Positions 1 through 6,376 of a stretch of 6,426 bases of DNA are shown here, piece after piece; the first letter of the stretch is position 1, and each line of letters starts with the position of its first letter. The stretch is from Phycisphaerae bacterium. Lineage in GTDB: Bacteria; Planctomycetota; Phycisphaerae; SM23-33. The position numbers and the translations under genes were made by a program. Where the stretch lies: positions 1 through 6,426 of the forward strand of contig JAUWQU010000229.1 of NCBI GenBank assembly GCA_030610965.1, given 5' to 3'. A model generated the notes under the pieces. That model worked only from the letters and a program-made list of their open reading frames with translations, did no database searches and had not been told where the DNA came from.

Positions 1-46
1 CAAACAGCCGGCGGAGCCAGTCCCCGTTTTCGCGGCATTGTCCCGC
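1..46. other. Gene-free left edge
   Basis: No start or stop structure or recognisable protein is visible in these bases. The stretch is GC-rich and contains a 'tccccgtttt' segment and a short possible stem (gcgg...ccgc) that is too weak to call a terminator. Together with the adjacent heptamer array it forms the 3' flank of the phosphorylase gene. It may be the edge of a larger intergenic repeat cut by the window. Confidence 0.4.
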
Positions 47-137
47 CTACTACCTATTACCTACTACCTATTACCTACTACCTACTACCTACTACCTATT
101 ACCTACTGCCTACTACCTATTACCTACTACCTTCTTC
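47..137. repeat. 13-unit heptanucleotide tandem array
   Basis: Unbroken period-7 tandem repeat. Starting at 47 the units alternate between ctactac (A) and ctattac (B): A B A B A A A B, then ctactgc at 103, then A B A, and finally a degenerate cttcttc at 131-137. The variants differ mainly at unit position 4 (c or t). On the minus strand the units read GTAGTAG/GTAATAG. Because 7 is not a multiple of 3, TAG and TAA triplets fall in all three minus frames, while the plus strand stays open in every frame. The array begins immediately after the phosphorylase stop codon, with no spacer. It is too short-period to be a CRISPR. Possible origins are replication slippage or a dispersed intergenic repeat family. 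Confidence 0.95.
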
Positions 138-2249
138 TCACGGCAGAAAGCAGGTGCGCCCTCCCGCGGCCGGCAGATAGCACTGCGTCGTATAGTCCCT
201 GAACATCCTTCGCGCGCTGAATCGCCACGGCAGGCTTCGCATGGCGTTCTTCTGGCGCGCGACCCATCGGTACGGAATGCCCTTGCTGTTGCAATCGTAG
301 AACATCGGCACAACCTGGTTCTCCAGCACGTCGAAAAGGGCGTCGCGGTCGATGCGGTCCTGAATGTCGGCATCGGCGTGCTCCAGGCCACAGCCGATGA
401 CAAAGCCGTTGCTTCCGTCGTACGCCTCGGCCCACCAGCCATCGGGGATCGACAGGTTCAACCCACCATTGAATATCACCTTCTGCCCGCTCGTGCCACA
501 GGCTTCCATCGGCCTGCGGGGCGTGTTCAGCCAGACGTCCGCGCCCTGAACGAGGTGCCTGCCGACGTTCATGTCGTGGTCCTCGAGAAAGACCACTCGC
601 CCGGCCAGCGCGGGCCGGCGACTCGCGCGAACTATCTTCTGGATGAGGCGTTTGCCGTCCTCGCTGTCGGGATGGGCCTTGCCCGCGTAGATGATCTGCA
701 CGGGCTTGTGCGGGTTGTTCACCAGCCGCTCGAGCCGCTCGACGTCGCCGAGCAGCAGGTCCGCCCGCTTGTAGCCGGCGAAGCGCCTGGCGAAGCCGAT
801 CGTCAGCGCCATCGGGTCCAGCCGATCCTCGACCGGCTGGCCCCCGCGCCGGGCCTCCTGGCGGCCCACGCATCGCCTGACGTACTCGATCAGCCTGACC
901 TTGAGCACCTGGTGCTGCTCCCAGAACTCCTCGTCGTCGATCTTGTCTATGCCCGCCCACGTCTGGGGCTCGTGCATCCGCTCCTGCCAGTCGATGCCGA
1001 GGTAGCGGTCGAACAGCGGCGCAAGCGGCACCGCCAGCCAGGACTTCGAATGCACGCCGTTGGTTATGTGCCCGATGGGGATCATGTCCTCGGGCAGCTT
1101 CGGCCAGACGCGCCGCCACATGGCCCGGCTCAGCCGCGCGTGGCGGGCCGAGACGGCGTTGCGACGCTGGGCCATCCGGAGCCCGAGCACAGTCATGCAG
1201 AACGGCTCGGACTGATCGTCGGGGTCGACCCGGCCGAGCGACATCAGGTCGCGGGGCGAAAAGCCCAAATCCTCGCGGAGCGGCCCAAGCGTCTGCTCGA
1301 TCAGGTCCGCATCGAAGCGGTCATGGCCCGCTTCGACCGGCGTGTGCGTCGTGAACACGGTCATGGCCGAGACCTTCTCCCGCACGTCGTCGAAGTTGCG
1401 GCCCTCGCGCTGCATCATCATCCTCGCGGCCGCGAGGGTCGCGAATACGCTGTGGCCCTCGTTGAGGTGGATGACGCCCGGGCATATGCCCAGGGCCTCC
1501 GCGGCAAGCAGGCCGCCCACGCCGAGGACCAGTTCCTGGCGAATCCGCACCCTCCGGTCTCCGCCGTACAGGATTGACGTCAGCGCCCGGTCGTCCGGCG
1601 TGTTCTCATCGACGTTGGTGTCCAGCAGCAGAAGCCGGCAGCGGCCTACCTGGGCGGCCCAGACTTCCGCGCAGATGGTGGACGGGCGGGTACGAACGCG
1701 GACGCGCAGCGGCTTGCCCTCGGCGTCGGTGGCGCGGGTCATCGGAAGCTTGTGGACGTCGGAGACGAAGTAGTCCTCCTGCTGCCAGCCGTCCTTGTCG
1801 AGCTTCTGGCGGAAATAGCCCTTGGCGTAGAACAGCCCCACGCCGACCAGCGGCACTCCGAGGTCGCTGGCGGCTTTGAGGTGATCGCCGGACAGCACGC
1901 CCAGTCCGCCGGAATAGATCGGCAGCGATTCGTGCAGGCCGAACTCGGCCGAGAAGTACAGCACCGGCTTGGCCTGCAGCACGCCTGCGTGCCGGGCGCC
2001 CCACGTTCCGGATGCCTCCAGGTAGTTGTGCATCTGGTGGAACGCCAGGCTTACGCGCGCGTCCAGGGCCAGTTCGGCGGTTTTCTCGGCCAGGGCCTTC
2101 GGGTCCAGCCGGTCGAAGAACTCCTCCGGATTGTGGTTGACCTCCCGCCAGAGCGCCGGGTCGAGGTCGCGGAATATCTCGATGATCTCCGGATGCCACG
2201 TCCAGTACAGGTTCCGAGCCAACTCGCGAAGCCGATCGGCGATTTCCAT
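138..2249 (-). CDS. glgP: Alpha-glucan (glycogen/maltodextrin) phosphorylase, short GT35 type
   Basis: Predicted cytoplasmic PLP-dependent phosphorylase (GT35) that releases glucose-1-phosphate from the non-reducing ends of alpha-1,4-glucans (glycogen or maltodextrin). The 703-residue protein matches the short 'alpha-glucan family phosphorylase' type. It has an N-terminal DUF3417-like region (LARNLYWTWHPE, 10-21), the block SAEFGLHESLPIYSGGLG at 100-117, HLNEGHS at 261-267, THTPVEAGHDRF at 301-312, NGVHSKSW at 397-404, GFARRFAGYKRADL at 485-498, and YAGKAHP at 521-527. The PLP-lysine motif EACGTSGQK is at 582-590, so K590 is the expected Schiff-base lysine. The C-terminus (RDYTTQCYLPA, 684-694) is where relatives normally end, so the gene looks complete. 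The start is supported by GGGGAG at 2259-2264, 9 nt upstream, and by a TATAAT box further upstream. It is separated from the operon to its right by repeats, so it is probably transcribed alone. The family call is firm; the preferred substrate (glycogen or maltodextrin) cannot be told. Confidence 0.95.
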   Translation of the reverse strand: MEIADRLRELARNLYWTWHPEIIEIFRDLDPALWREVNHNPEEFFDRLDPKALAEKTAELALDARVSLAFHQMHNYLEASGTWGARHAGVLQAKPVLYFSAEFGLHESLPIYSGGLGVLSGDHLKAASDLGVPLVGVGLFYAKGYFRQKLDKDGWQQEDYFVSDVHKLPMTRATDAEGKPLRVRVRTRPSTICAEVWAAQVGRCRLLLLDTNVDENTPDDRALTSILYGGDRRVRIRQELVLGVGGLLAAEALGICPGVIHLNEGHSVFATLAAARMMMQREGRNFDDVREKVSAMTVFTTHTPVEAGHDRFDADLIEQTLGPLREDLGFSPRDLMSLGRVDPDDQSEPFCMTVLGLRMAQRRNAVSARHARLSRAMWRRVWPKLPEDMIPIGHITNGVHSKSWLAVPLAPLFDRYLGIDWQERMHEPQTWAGIDKIDDEEFWEQHQVLKVRLIEYVRRCVGRQEARRGGQPVEDRLDPMALTIGFARRFAGYKRADLLLGDVERLERLVNNPHKPVQIIYAGKAHPDSEDGKRLIQKIVRASRRPALAGRVVFLEDHDMNVGRHLVQGADVWLNTPRRPMEACGTSGQKVIFNGGLNLSIPDGWWAEAYDGSNGFVIGCGLEHADADIQDRIDRDALFDVLENQVVPMFYDCNSKGIPYRWVARQKNAMRSLPWRFSARRMFRDYTTQCYLPAAGGRTCFLP

Positions 2250-2258
2250 GACACGATG

Positions 2259-2264
2259 CTCCCC
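2259..2264 (-). promoter_or_regulatory. Shine-Dalgarno site of the phosphorylase gene
   Basis: GGGGAG on the minus strand lies 9 nt before the ATG at 2247-2249. It supports this start, which also places the protein start exactly at the beginning of the conserved N-terminal domain. Confidence 0.6.
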
Positions 2265-2314
2265 ATTTATGAGCCGCCAACACCCGGACCGCGACCGCCG
2301 CCGTCCTTCGGGTG

Positions 2315-2320
2315 ATTATA
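2315..2320 (-). promoter_or_regulatory. Candidate -10 box (TATAAT) for the phosphorylase gene
   Basis: A perfect TATAAT on the minus strand, about 65 nt upstream of the phosphorylase ATG, in otherwise GC-rich DNA. The hexamers at 16-18 bp spacing (around TGTGCT) resemble TTGACA poorly, so this would be a weak or activator-dependent sigma70-type promoter. It lies downstream of the inverted repeat, consistent with a transcription unit separate from the DUF819 operon. Called from sequence alone. Confidence 0.4.
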
Positions 2321-2370
2321 GCCTCCCATCCGGCATCAGCACAGGCCGAGAGCCGTGGGTAGAAGCTAAA

Positions 2371-2486
2371 AGAAGAAGTGAGATGGGGATTACACGGATT
2401 AACGGATTACATGGATGACAGCATATATACGTTTCTTAATCCGTGTAATCCCTTAATCTGTGTAATCCCCATCTGATGCTTCTTCT
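2371..2486. repeat. Long imperfect inverted repeat built of 'ggatta' motifs
   Basis: Two 35-bp arms (2382-2416 and 2439-2473) are reverse complements with three mismatches and enclose a 22-nt AT-rich spacer (2417-2438). Short agaagaag/cttcttct ends at 2371-2378 and 2479-2486 extend the pairing. Each arm is internally periodic: ggatta occurs at 2387, 2396 and 2404, and ggat at 2413, giving 8-9 bp spacing. The transcript of either strand could fold into a large cruciform-like hairpin. On the minus strand it is followed by a pyrimidine/T-rich tract (CTTCTTCTTTTAG), so it may stop transcription coming from the DUF819 gene. The form resembles a dispersed intergenic palindromic repeat rather than an insertion sequence, since it has no ORF and no obvious target duplication. 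Confidence 0.85.
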
Positions 2487-2494
2487 GTTTCTTC

Positions 2495-2521
2495 TTCTCC
2501 GCGTCCTCCGCGCTCTCTGCG
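2495..2521. repeat. Three-unit 9-bp repeat next to the DUF819 stop codon
   Basis: On the minus strand three consecutive 9-mers, CGCAGAGAG, CGCGGAGGA and CGCGGAGAA, follow one another with a conserved CGC-GAG core. They are flanked on both sides by agaagaa-type purine runs (about 2481-2496 and 2529-2537). The block starts about 20 nt after the DUF819 stop codon and leads into the large inverted repeat, suggesting a composite intergenic repeat element covering about 2371-2537. Confidence 0.6.
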
Positions 2522-2540
2522 ATGAGATTTCTTCTTTCGC

Positions 2541-3749
2541 TCACCACTGGCTGACCATGCGGCACAGGGCGGCGCAGCACAGGCCAAGGTACGTGCCGAG
2601 GACGTTTCCCAAGACCCCCAGCAGCAGGGCCACCGGCGCAAGGCCCGTCTGGTATACCTCCGCAACCACCGGCGCCGAGACCACGCCACCGATGTTGGCT
2701 TGGCTGGCCGTGGCGATAAGCGCCAGCGGCGCCCGCAACAATCGCCCTGCCGTCAGCAGGAAGATGCCGTGAATGAGCACCCACACCAGCCCCGCGAGCA
2801 CCAGGACCGGCACGCTCGCCAGGTGCGTCAGGTTCGCCATGGCGCCGATGGCCGCCAGCACGAAGTACAGCAGCCCGTATCCAATCGAAGACGTGCCGAA
2901 CCGTGCCAGGCGACGCGCGGGCGTCATCGACAATATCAGCCCGAATATCGAGGCCAGGATGATCGCCCACGTGTACGCGGTTATCATCTGCGGCACCTCC
3001 GGCAGCTTTGTCGACGCCCACATCGCCACAGCGGTTCCGCCGATGGCTATGCTGAACATCAACACGATGCCCCTGAGGGTAATCGGATGCGCCTCGCGGG
3101 CACCATCCGCCGACGCGCGGCGGCGGAGTTCCTCGAGCATTCCTATTCGCGAGCGGTTCCAGCGGTCGAACTGAGCTTGCCGCCCCGCCATGAGCATCAG
3201 CATGCTCATCCACCCGTACGCTATGACCGTGTCGACGATGATGACCATGCCCACGATCGCCGAAGGCGTCTCCACGCCCTTGGCCACCGCAAGCAGGTTC
3301 GTGCTGCCGCCCATCCACGAGGCCGACAGTGCGCCGAAGCCCGTCCACATTTGCGGCTGAATCTCCGGCGGAAGCCAGCGCCCGAAGATAGCCAGCACCA
3401 CCGGCCCGCCGACCATCACACCCAGCGCCCCGGCCGCCATAACCGCAAACGCCACGCCTCCCAGGCGAAAGATCGCGCGAAGGTCCACGTTAATCAGCAG
3501 CAGAATGAGGCAGGCCGGAAGGCAATACTTCACTATCGCGCCGTAGACGGGCGTGATGACCTTCTCGCCGGGGCCGCACTCCGGCGGGATCAGTCCGATC
3601 GTGCCGACCACCATCGGCAGAAGGTAAATCAAGAACATGAACGGCACGTACTTGAAAAACCACCGCAGCTTGGGCAAGTCGGCCGCGTAGATCACGAGGC
3701 CCTCGATGACAAGCAGCACAGCGATGATACCCAGCGGGTCCTTTATCAT
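2541..3749 (-). CDS. DUF819 family integral membrane protein, candidate muropeptide importer
   Basis: A 402-residue polytopic membrane protein of the DUF819 (YjcL-like) family, whose function is not established to my knowledge. Hydrophobic segments are visible at about 6-23, 35-54, 76-88, 96-122, 163-188, 225-245, 257-274, 288-305, 312-334 and 366-396. Two glycine/asparagine motifs, SWMGGSTNLLAV (144-155) and ATASQANIGGVVSAP (346-360), fall in the two halves of the protein. They look like paired substrate- or ion-binding elements, as in inverted-repeat transporters (inference). The hydrophilic stretch 190-222 is the likely central loop. The ATG at 3747-3749 overlaps the epimerase stop as ATGA and has AAAGG 6 nt upstream (3756-3760). 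A longer in-frame reading to 4064 adds an Arg/His-rich tail antisense in character to nothing known and is rejected. Its place as last gene of a peptidase-epimerase operon suggests import of cell-wall peptides; this is not proven. Confidence 0.85.
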   Translation of the reverse strand: MIKDPLGIIAVLLVIEGLVIYAADLPKLRWFFKYVPFMFLIYLLPMVVGTIGLIPPECGPGEKVITPVYGAIVKYCLPACLILLLINVDLRAIFRLGGVAFAVMAAGALGVMVGGPVVLAIFGRWLPPEIQPQMWTGFGALSASWMGGSTNLLAVAKGVETPSAIVGMVIIVDTVIAYGWMSMLMLMAGRQAQFDRWNRSRIGMLEELRRRASADGAREAHPITLRGIVLMFSIAIGGTAVAMWASTKLPEVPQMITAYTWAIILASIFGLILSMTPARRLARFGTSSIGYGLLYFVLAAIGAMANLTHLASVPVLVLAGLVWVLIHGIFLLTAGRLLRAPLALIATASQANIGGVVSAPVVAEVYQTGLAPVALLLGVLGNVLGTYLGLCCAALCRMVSQW

Positions 3750-4828
3750 TCCGCGCCTTTCATCTGGCCTGTCTTGCGGCTTGCCATGAGGTACCGCGGG
3801 CCGGCAATTGTGATGTCCCCGTACCGCCGGCCATTGAACAGCAGGTGGGCGGCGTCGAGGTCCACGTAGTCGAACGCCCCCGTCCCGGCCGCCATGTATA
3901 TCCCGGCGGACAGGCCCACCATCGTCTCGGTCATGCAGCCGATCATCAGCTTGAGCCCCGCCGAGCGGGCCAGCTTTAAGATCCTGGCTGACTCGGCTAT
4001 GCCGCTCTTGGCGATCTTGATGTTCACGCCGTCGCCCAGTCGCTCGTCGATGACGCGGCGGCACGCATCGGCGTCGAAGACGGTCTCGTCGAGGATCACC
4101 TCCACGGCCGAGTGGCCGGCGATCTTGCGAAGCCCGGCGAAATCGTCCCGAGCCAGCGGCTGCTCGAACAGCTCGATGTCGATTCTCGCGCGATCGAGCT
4201 CATCGAGCATCCGCCTGTAAGTCCCGGCTGTGTAGCCCTGGTTGCCGTCGAGGCGGATGACGTAGCCGTCAACCAGGCGATCCAGGCGATCGCGCACGGC
4301 CTTCACCAGCGCGATGTCCGCCTCGACGTCGCCGCTTACCTTGACCTTGTAATGCTTGAACCCGATCTTCGCCACCCGCCCCAGCGAGCGTTCCAAAAGC
4401 TGTCGGTCCGGCGTGAAGGCAACGGTGATATCGGTCTCGATGCTCCGCGACCGGTCGCCCCAATGGCCCAGCTCGCCTTCGCCGCGGGCAGCCAGGGCGG
4501 CGCGGAACAGCGCGACCTCCAGCCCGGAAAGGGTCATGTGGAACTCGCCGAATCGCCCGCGCAGCTCAGCCAGGGCTGACGGGTAGTCATCTATCCGCAT
4601 GCCCTTTAGCCTGGATCGGGCATCGGCCAGGACGGCCTTGATTGCCTCGGGAGTTTCGTGGGGCACGACGAAACTCGTGGGCACCTCGCCGACGCCCTTG
4701 GCGCCGCCGGATAGCGAGGCCTCCACAATCACGCTGGTGGCCATCGACTTGCTGCCGAGCGACGTGCGGAACACCGTGCGCAGCGGCCTGACTACCTTCC
4801 GAAATCTAACGCGCGTGATAGTGCTCAT
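3746..4828 (-). CDS. Dipeptide epimerase, enolase superfamily (L-Ala-D/L-Glu epimerase type)
   Basis: A 360-residue enzyme with no signal peptide, expected in the cytoplasm, predicted to epimerise the second residue of dipeptides; the classic reaction is L-Ala-D-Glu to L-Ala-L-Glu in murein peptide recycling. The capping domain is about 1-130, followed by the barrel. The KxK catalytic pair is K161/K163 (HYKVKVSG). Metal ligands are D194 (RLDGNQGY), E222 (FEQPL) and D247 (ILDET). The opposite base is K271 (NIKIAKSG). The DxD motif D323/D325 (YVDLDAAHLL), which marks dipeptide epimerases and binds the substrate amino group, is intact. R21 aligns with the carboxylate-binding Arg24 of the Bacillus subtilis enzyme (alignment from memory). 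GGAGG at 4836-4840 sits 7 nt before the ATG. It overlaps the peptidase gene upstream and the DUF819 gene downstream by ATGA on each side. Other dipeptide specificities exist in this family, so Ala-Glu is inferred mainly from the neighbours. Confidence 0.93.
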   Translation of the reverse strand: MSTITRVRFRKVVRPLRTVFRTSLGSKSMATSVIVEASLSGGAKGVGEVPTSFVVPHETPEAIKAVLADARSRLKGMRIDDYPSALAELRGRFGEFHMTLSGLEVALFRAALAARGEGELGHWGDRSRSIETDITVAFTPDRQLLERSLGRVAKIGFKHYKVKVSGDVEADIALVKAVRDRLDRLVDGYVIRLDGNQGYTAGTYRRMLDELDRARIDIELFEQPLARDDFAGLRKIAGHSAVEVILDETVFDADACRRVIDERLGDGVNIKIAKSGIAESARILKLARSAGLKLMIGCMTETMVGLSAGIYMAAGTGAFDYVDLDAAHLLFNGRRYGDITIAGPRYLMASRKTGQMKGAE

Positions 4829-6219
4829 CGCTTGGCCTCCGCGTCGGTCGCGCCGGGCAGAATAACCATGACCTCAATCGCGTGCCGAAGGTCGGCCTCC
4901 GGCAGCATGATATTCGGCAGTTCGCGCCCCGGCCGAAGCGTGGTGATGCAACAGTATCCGATGGGCTTTCTGCCTTCGGAGCCGTCTGGGTTGCGAACCT
5001 TCACGCCCCAGGTGTTGTGCATTATCAGCGCGCGCCCGTCGCGCCGGCCGAGGTAAAGCATGATGTGCCCCGGCGCGCCGAGCAGCGTCAGCATGGGTTT
5101 GCCGCCGGCGATGATGAGCCGCTCCTTGGCCTCCATCGACATGCCCGCAAGCGGTACGACCTTGCCCGCCTTGGCCTGGGCCGAGCTGTTTCGCGGCAGA
5201 TACAGGCCGAAGGGCGCCAGCAGGTCGCGGGTCATGGCGGAGCAGTCGCGTTGCTCGAAGAGCCCGCCCCAACTGTAGGGTTGACCGAGCATGCGATTGG
5301 CCAGTTCCGCCAGGCGGCTTGTCGTGAGGGGGATCGGGAACACCTCGGCCTCGCCCGGCGCCAGGGTCGCCCGCACAGCCTTGGCAGCGCCGTCGGGCAT
5401 TCGCGCCGCGGCAAGGATCTCCAAAGCCTTCGCGCGGGCGAGCCCGGCGCTCGGCTTGGCGGCGCCTGCCAGGGGCAGCACCGCGCCGATGTGCTCGGTA
5501 GCGATGAACGCCCCGCCGGGCCCGCGAAGGCAGACGCCGTCGCGAATGATCGCCACCAGCGGATGGGTCCGCCAGGCCTCCACCAGCGCGTCATCCACGA
5601 AGGCGACGTCGGCGGCCGAAACCCACCCCGCCGCGAAGCACGTCTGGGCCCACACCCACGCCCCGCCGGCTGATACGTGTGCGACCAGCAGCGGCGTGTT
5701 TGCCCACACGGCCGACTCCTGAAGCCGGTCGAACGGATAGCCCTCGCCACGGCCCGGCAGGCGGAACACCGGCTCTATGGTGGGCAACTGGCGGATGGAT
5801 GTATTGCGGACGGTGATCGCTCGCCGCCGGCAGTTTGGGTAGCCGGTCAGGTTCGCCTCCGGCAGCATGCCCGCGGCCCATCCAGGCTCGCGAGGCAGGA
5901 GGTTCTCACCGCAGCCGGCGTTGCGGGCGTAGTTGTCCAGCGGTTCCCGCACCTCGTCGGGCGAGCTGGGCGAATAGTCGTCGCGCCAGGGCGAGAGGAT
6001 GGTCCGGCGGTACGCCTGGGCGAGTTGCCGCTGGGCATCGGGCGATATCAGCGTCTTGTCGATGAAGCCGCTGCCCAGCGCGGCCCGGCAGTCCTGCGGT
6101 ATCTCGCGCAGGTCGGCAATTGGCAGGGCCGAATCCGGCCGGGCGCACCCGGTCAGCGCCGCCAGCGCAATCAAGGCAAACGTGGAAAGAACGTAAGGAC
6201 CAGTCATGACGCTTCCCAT
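4825..6219 (-). CDS. SH3b-NlpC/P60 (C40) cell-wall peptidase, predicted lipoprotein
   Basis: A 464-residue predicted gamma-D-glutamyl-diaminopimelate endopeptidase. The N-terminus is a short hydrophobic segment ending in the lipobox L-T-G-C (C25). Ala at +2 favours the outer membrane under the E. coli sorting rule. The n-region has no Lys or Arg, which is unusual. About residues 40-130 match the N_NLPC_P60 (c-clip) region. SH3b1 is about 135-200 (IRQLPT, PFDRLQES, WVWAQTCFAAGWV), a second SH3b-like part is about 203-250, and the NlpC/P60 domain is about 300-430. The catalytic set is C326 (EQRDCSAM), H385 (APGHIMLYLG) and H401 (IMHNTWG), all present. Characterised relatives with two SH3b domains include recycling enzymes that cut stem peptides with free N-terminal L-Ala, which fits the epimerase encoded next. 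The start is uncertain: the ATG at 6217-6219 has a poor ribosome site, whereas the in-frame ATG at 6205-6207 is preceded by GGGAAG and still gives a lipoprotein signal (Cys at 21). Confidence 0.92.
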   Translation of the reverse strand: MGSVMTGPYVLSTFALIALAALTGCARPDSALPIADLREIPQDCRAALGSGFIDKTLISPDAQRQLAQAYRRTILSPWRDDYSPSSPDEVREPLDNYARNAGCGENLLPREPGWAAGMLPEANLTGYPNCRRRAITVRNTSIRQLPTIEPVFRLPGRGEGYPFDRLQESAVWANTPLLVAHVSAGGAWVWAQTCFAAGWVSAADVAFVDDALVEAWRTHPLVAIIRDGVCLRGPGGAFIATEHIGAVLPLAGAAKPSAGLARAKALEILAAARMPDGAAKAVRATLAPGEAEVFPIPLTTSRLAELANRMLGQPYSWGGLFEQRDCSAMTRDLLAPFGLYLPRNSSAQAKAGKVVPLAGMSMEAKERLIIAGGKPMLTLLGAPGHIMLYLGRRDGRALIMHNTWGVKVRNPDGSEGRKPIGYCCITTLRPGRELPNIMLPEADLRHAIEVMVILPGATDAEAKR

Positions 6220-6307
6220 GATAACAGCGGGCCCCGTCTGGGTCAGCAGTTTGTATGCAACCTGTTTGCCGCCGACAGGCTTGGTCAGCTTCGGAGGCGC
6301 AAGAAAC
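6220..6307. other. Leader region of the three-gene operon
   Basis: About 88 bases lie between the terminator hairpin and the peptidase start, and should hold the operon promoter. On the minus strand I see only weak candidates: TACAAA near 6253 with a poor -35, and TTATCA overlapping the first ATG with CTGACC 16 bp upstream. The latter would favour initiation at the second ATG (6205-6207). No riboswitch or clear operator is visible. Confidence 0.3.
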
Positions 6308-6349
6308 GGCAGCAGAGAAAAGGGAGGTTGATCCCTTTTCTCTGCTGCC
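6308..6349 (-). terminator. Perfect 18-bp stem-loop, probable terminator of the upstream gene
   Basis: Arms 6308-6325 and 6332-6349 are exact reverse complements with a 6-nt loop (6326-6331). On the minus strand the hairpin starts 27 nt after the stop codon of the partial gene and is followed by GTTTCTTGCG, a modest T-rich tail. Position and stability fit an intrinsic terminator separating that gene from the peptidase operon. The short T-tract leaves open that it is instead a 3'-end stabilising or repeat-derived hairpin. Confidence 0.65.
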
Positions 6350-6376
6350 TTATGTCTGACTGGCTCCTGCCGTGCG

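Noticed and set aside
47..137. CRISPR-like array
   Set aside because: The units are 7 bp with no spacers, and there are no cas genes; it is a simple tandem repeat.
378..1577. 399-codon open frame on the plus strand, antisense to the phosphorylase gene
   Set aside because: It lies wholly inside a gene with clear family motifs. Its product is rich in Arg, His, Pro and Val with no recognisable domain, as expected from a high-GC antisense shadow.
2250..2314. Riboswitch or attenuator in the phosphorylase leader
   Set aside because: The leader is short (about 60 nt), GC-rich and shows no paired stems or known aptamer motif.
2371..2486. Insertion sequence or attachment site
   Set aside because: There is no transposase or integrase frame, and no target-site duplication was found around the inverted arms; a palindromic repeat fits better.
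2700..3869. 389-codon open frame on the plus strand, antisense to the DUF819 gene
   Set aside because: The translation is dominated by Arg, His, Gln and Asp with no domain or hydrophobic core. The opposite strand encodes a clear membrane protein.
3750..4064. 105-residue N-terminal extension of the DUF819 reading frame
   Set aside because: It would overlap the epimerase gene by over 300 bases and gives an Arg/His-rich, domain-free sequence. The internal ATG at 3747-3749 has a ribosome site and forms a typical ATGA overlap.
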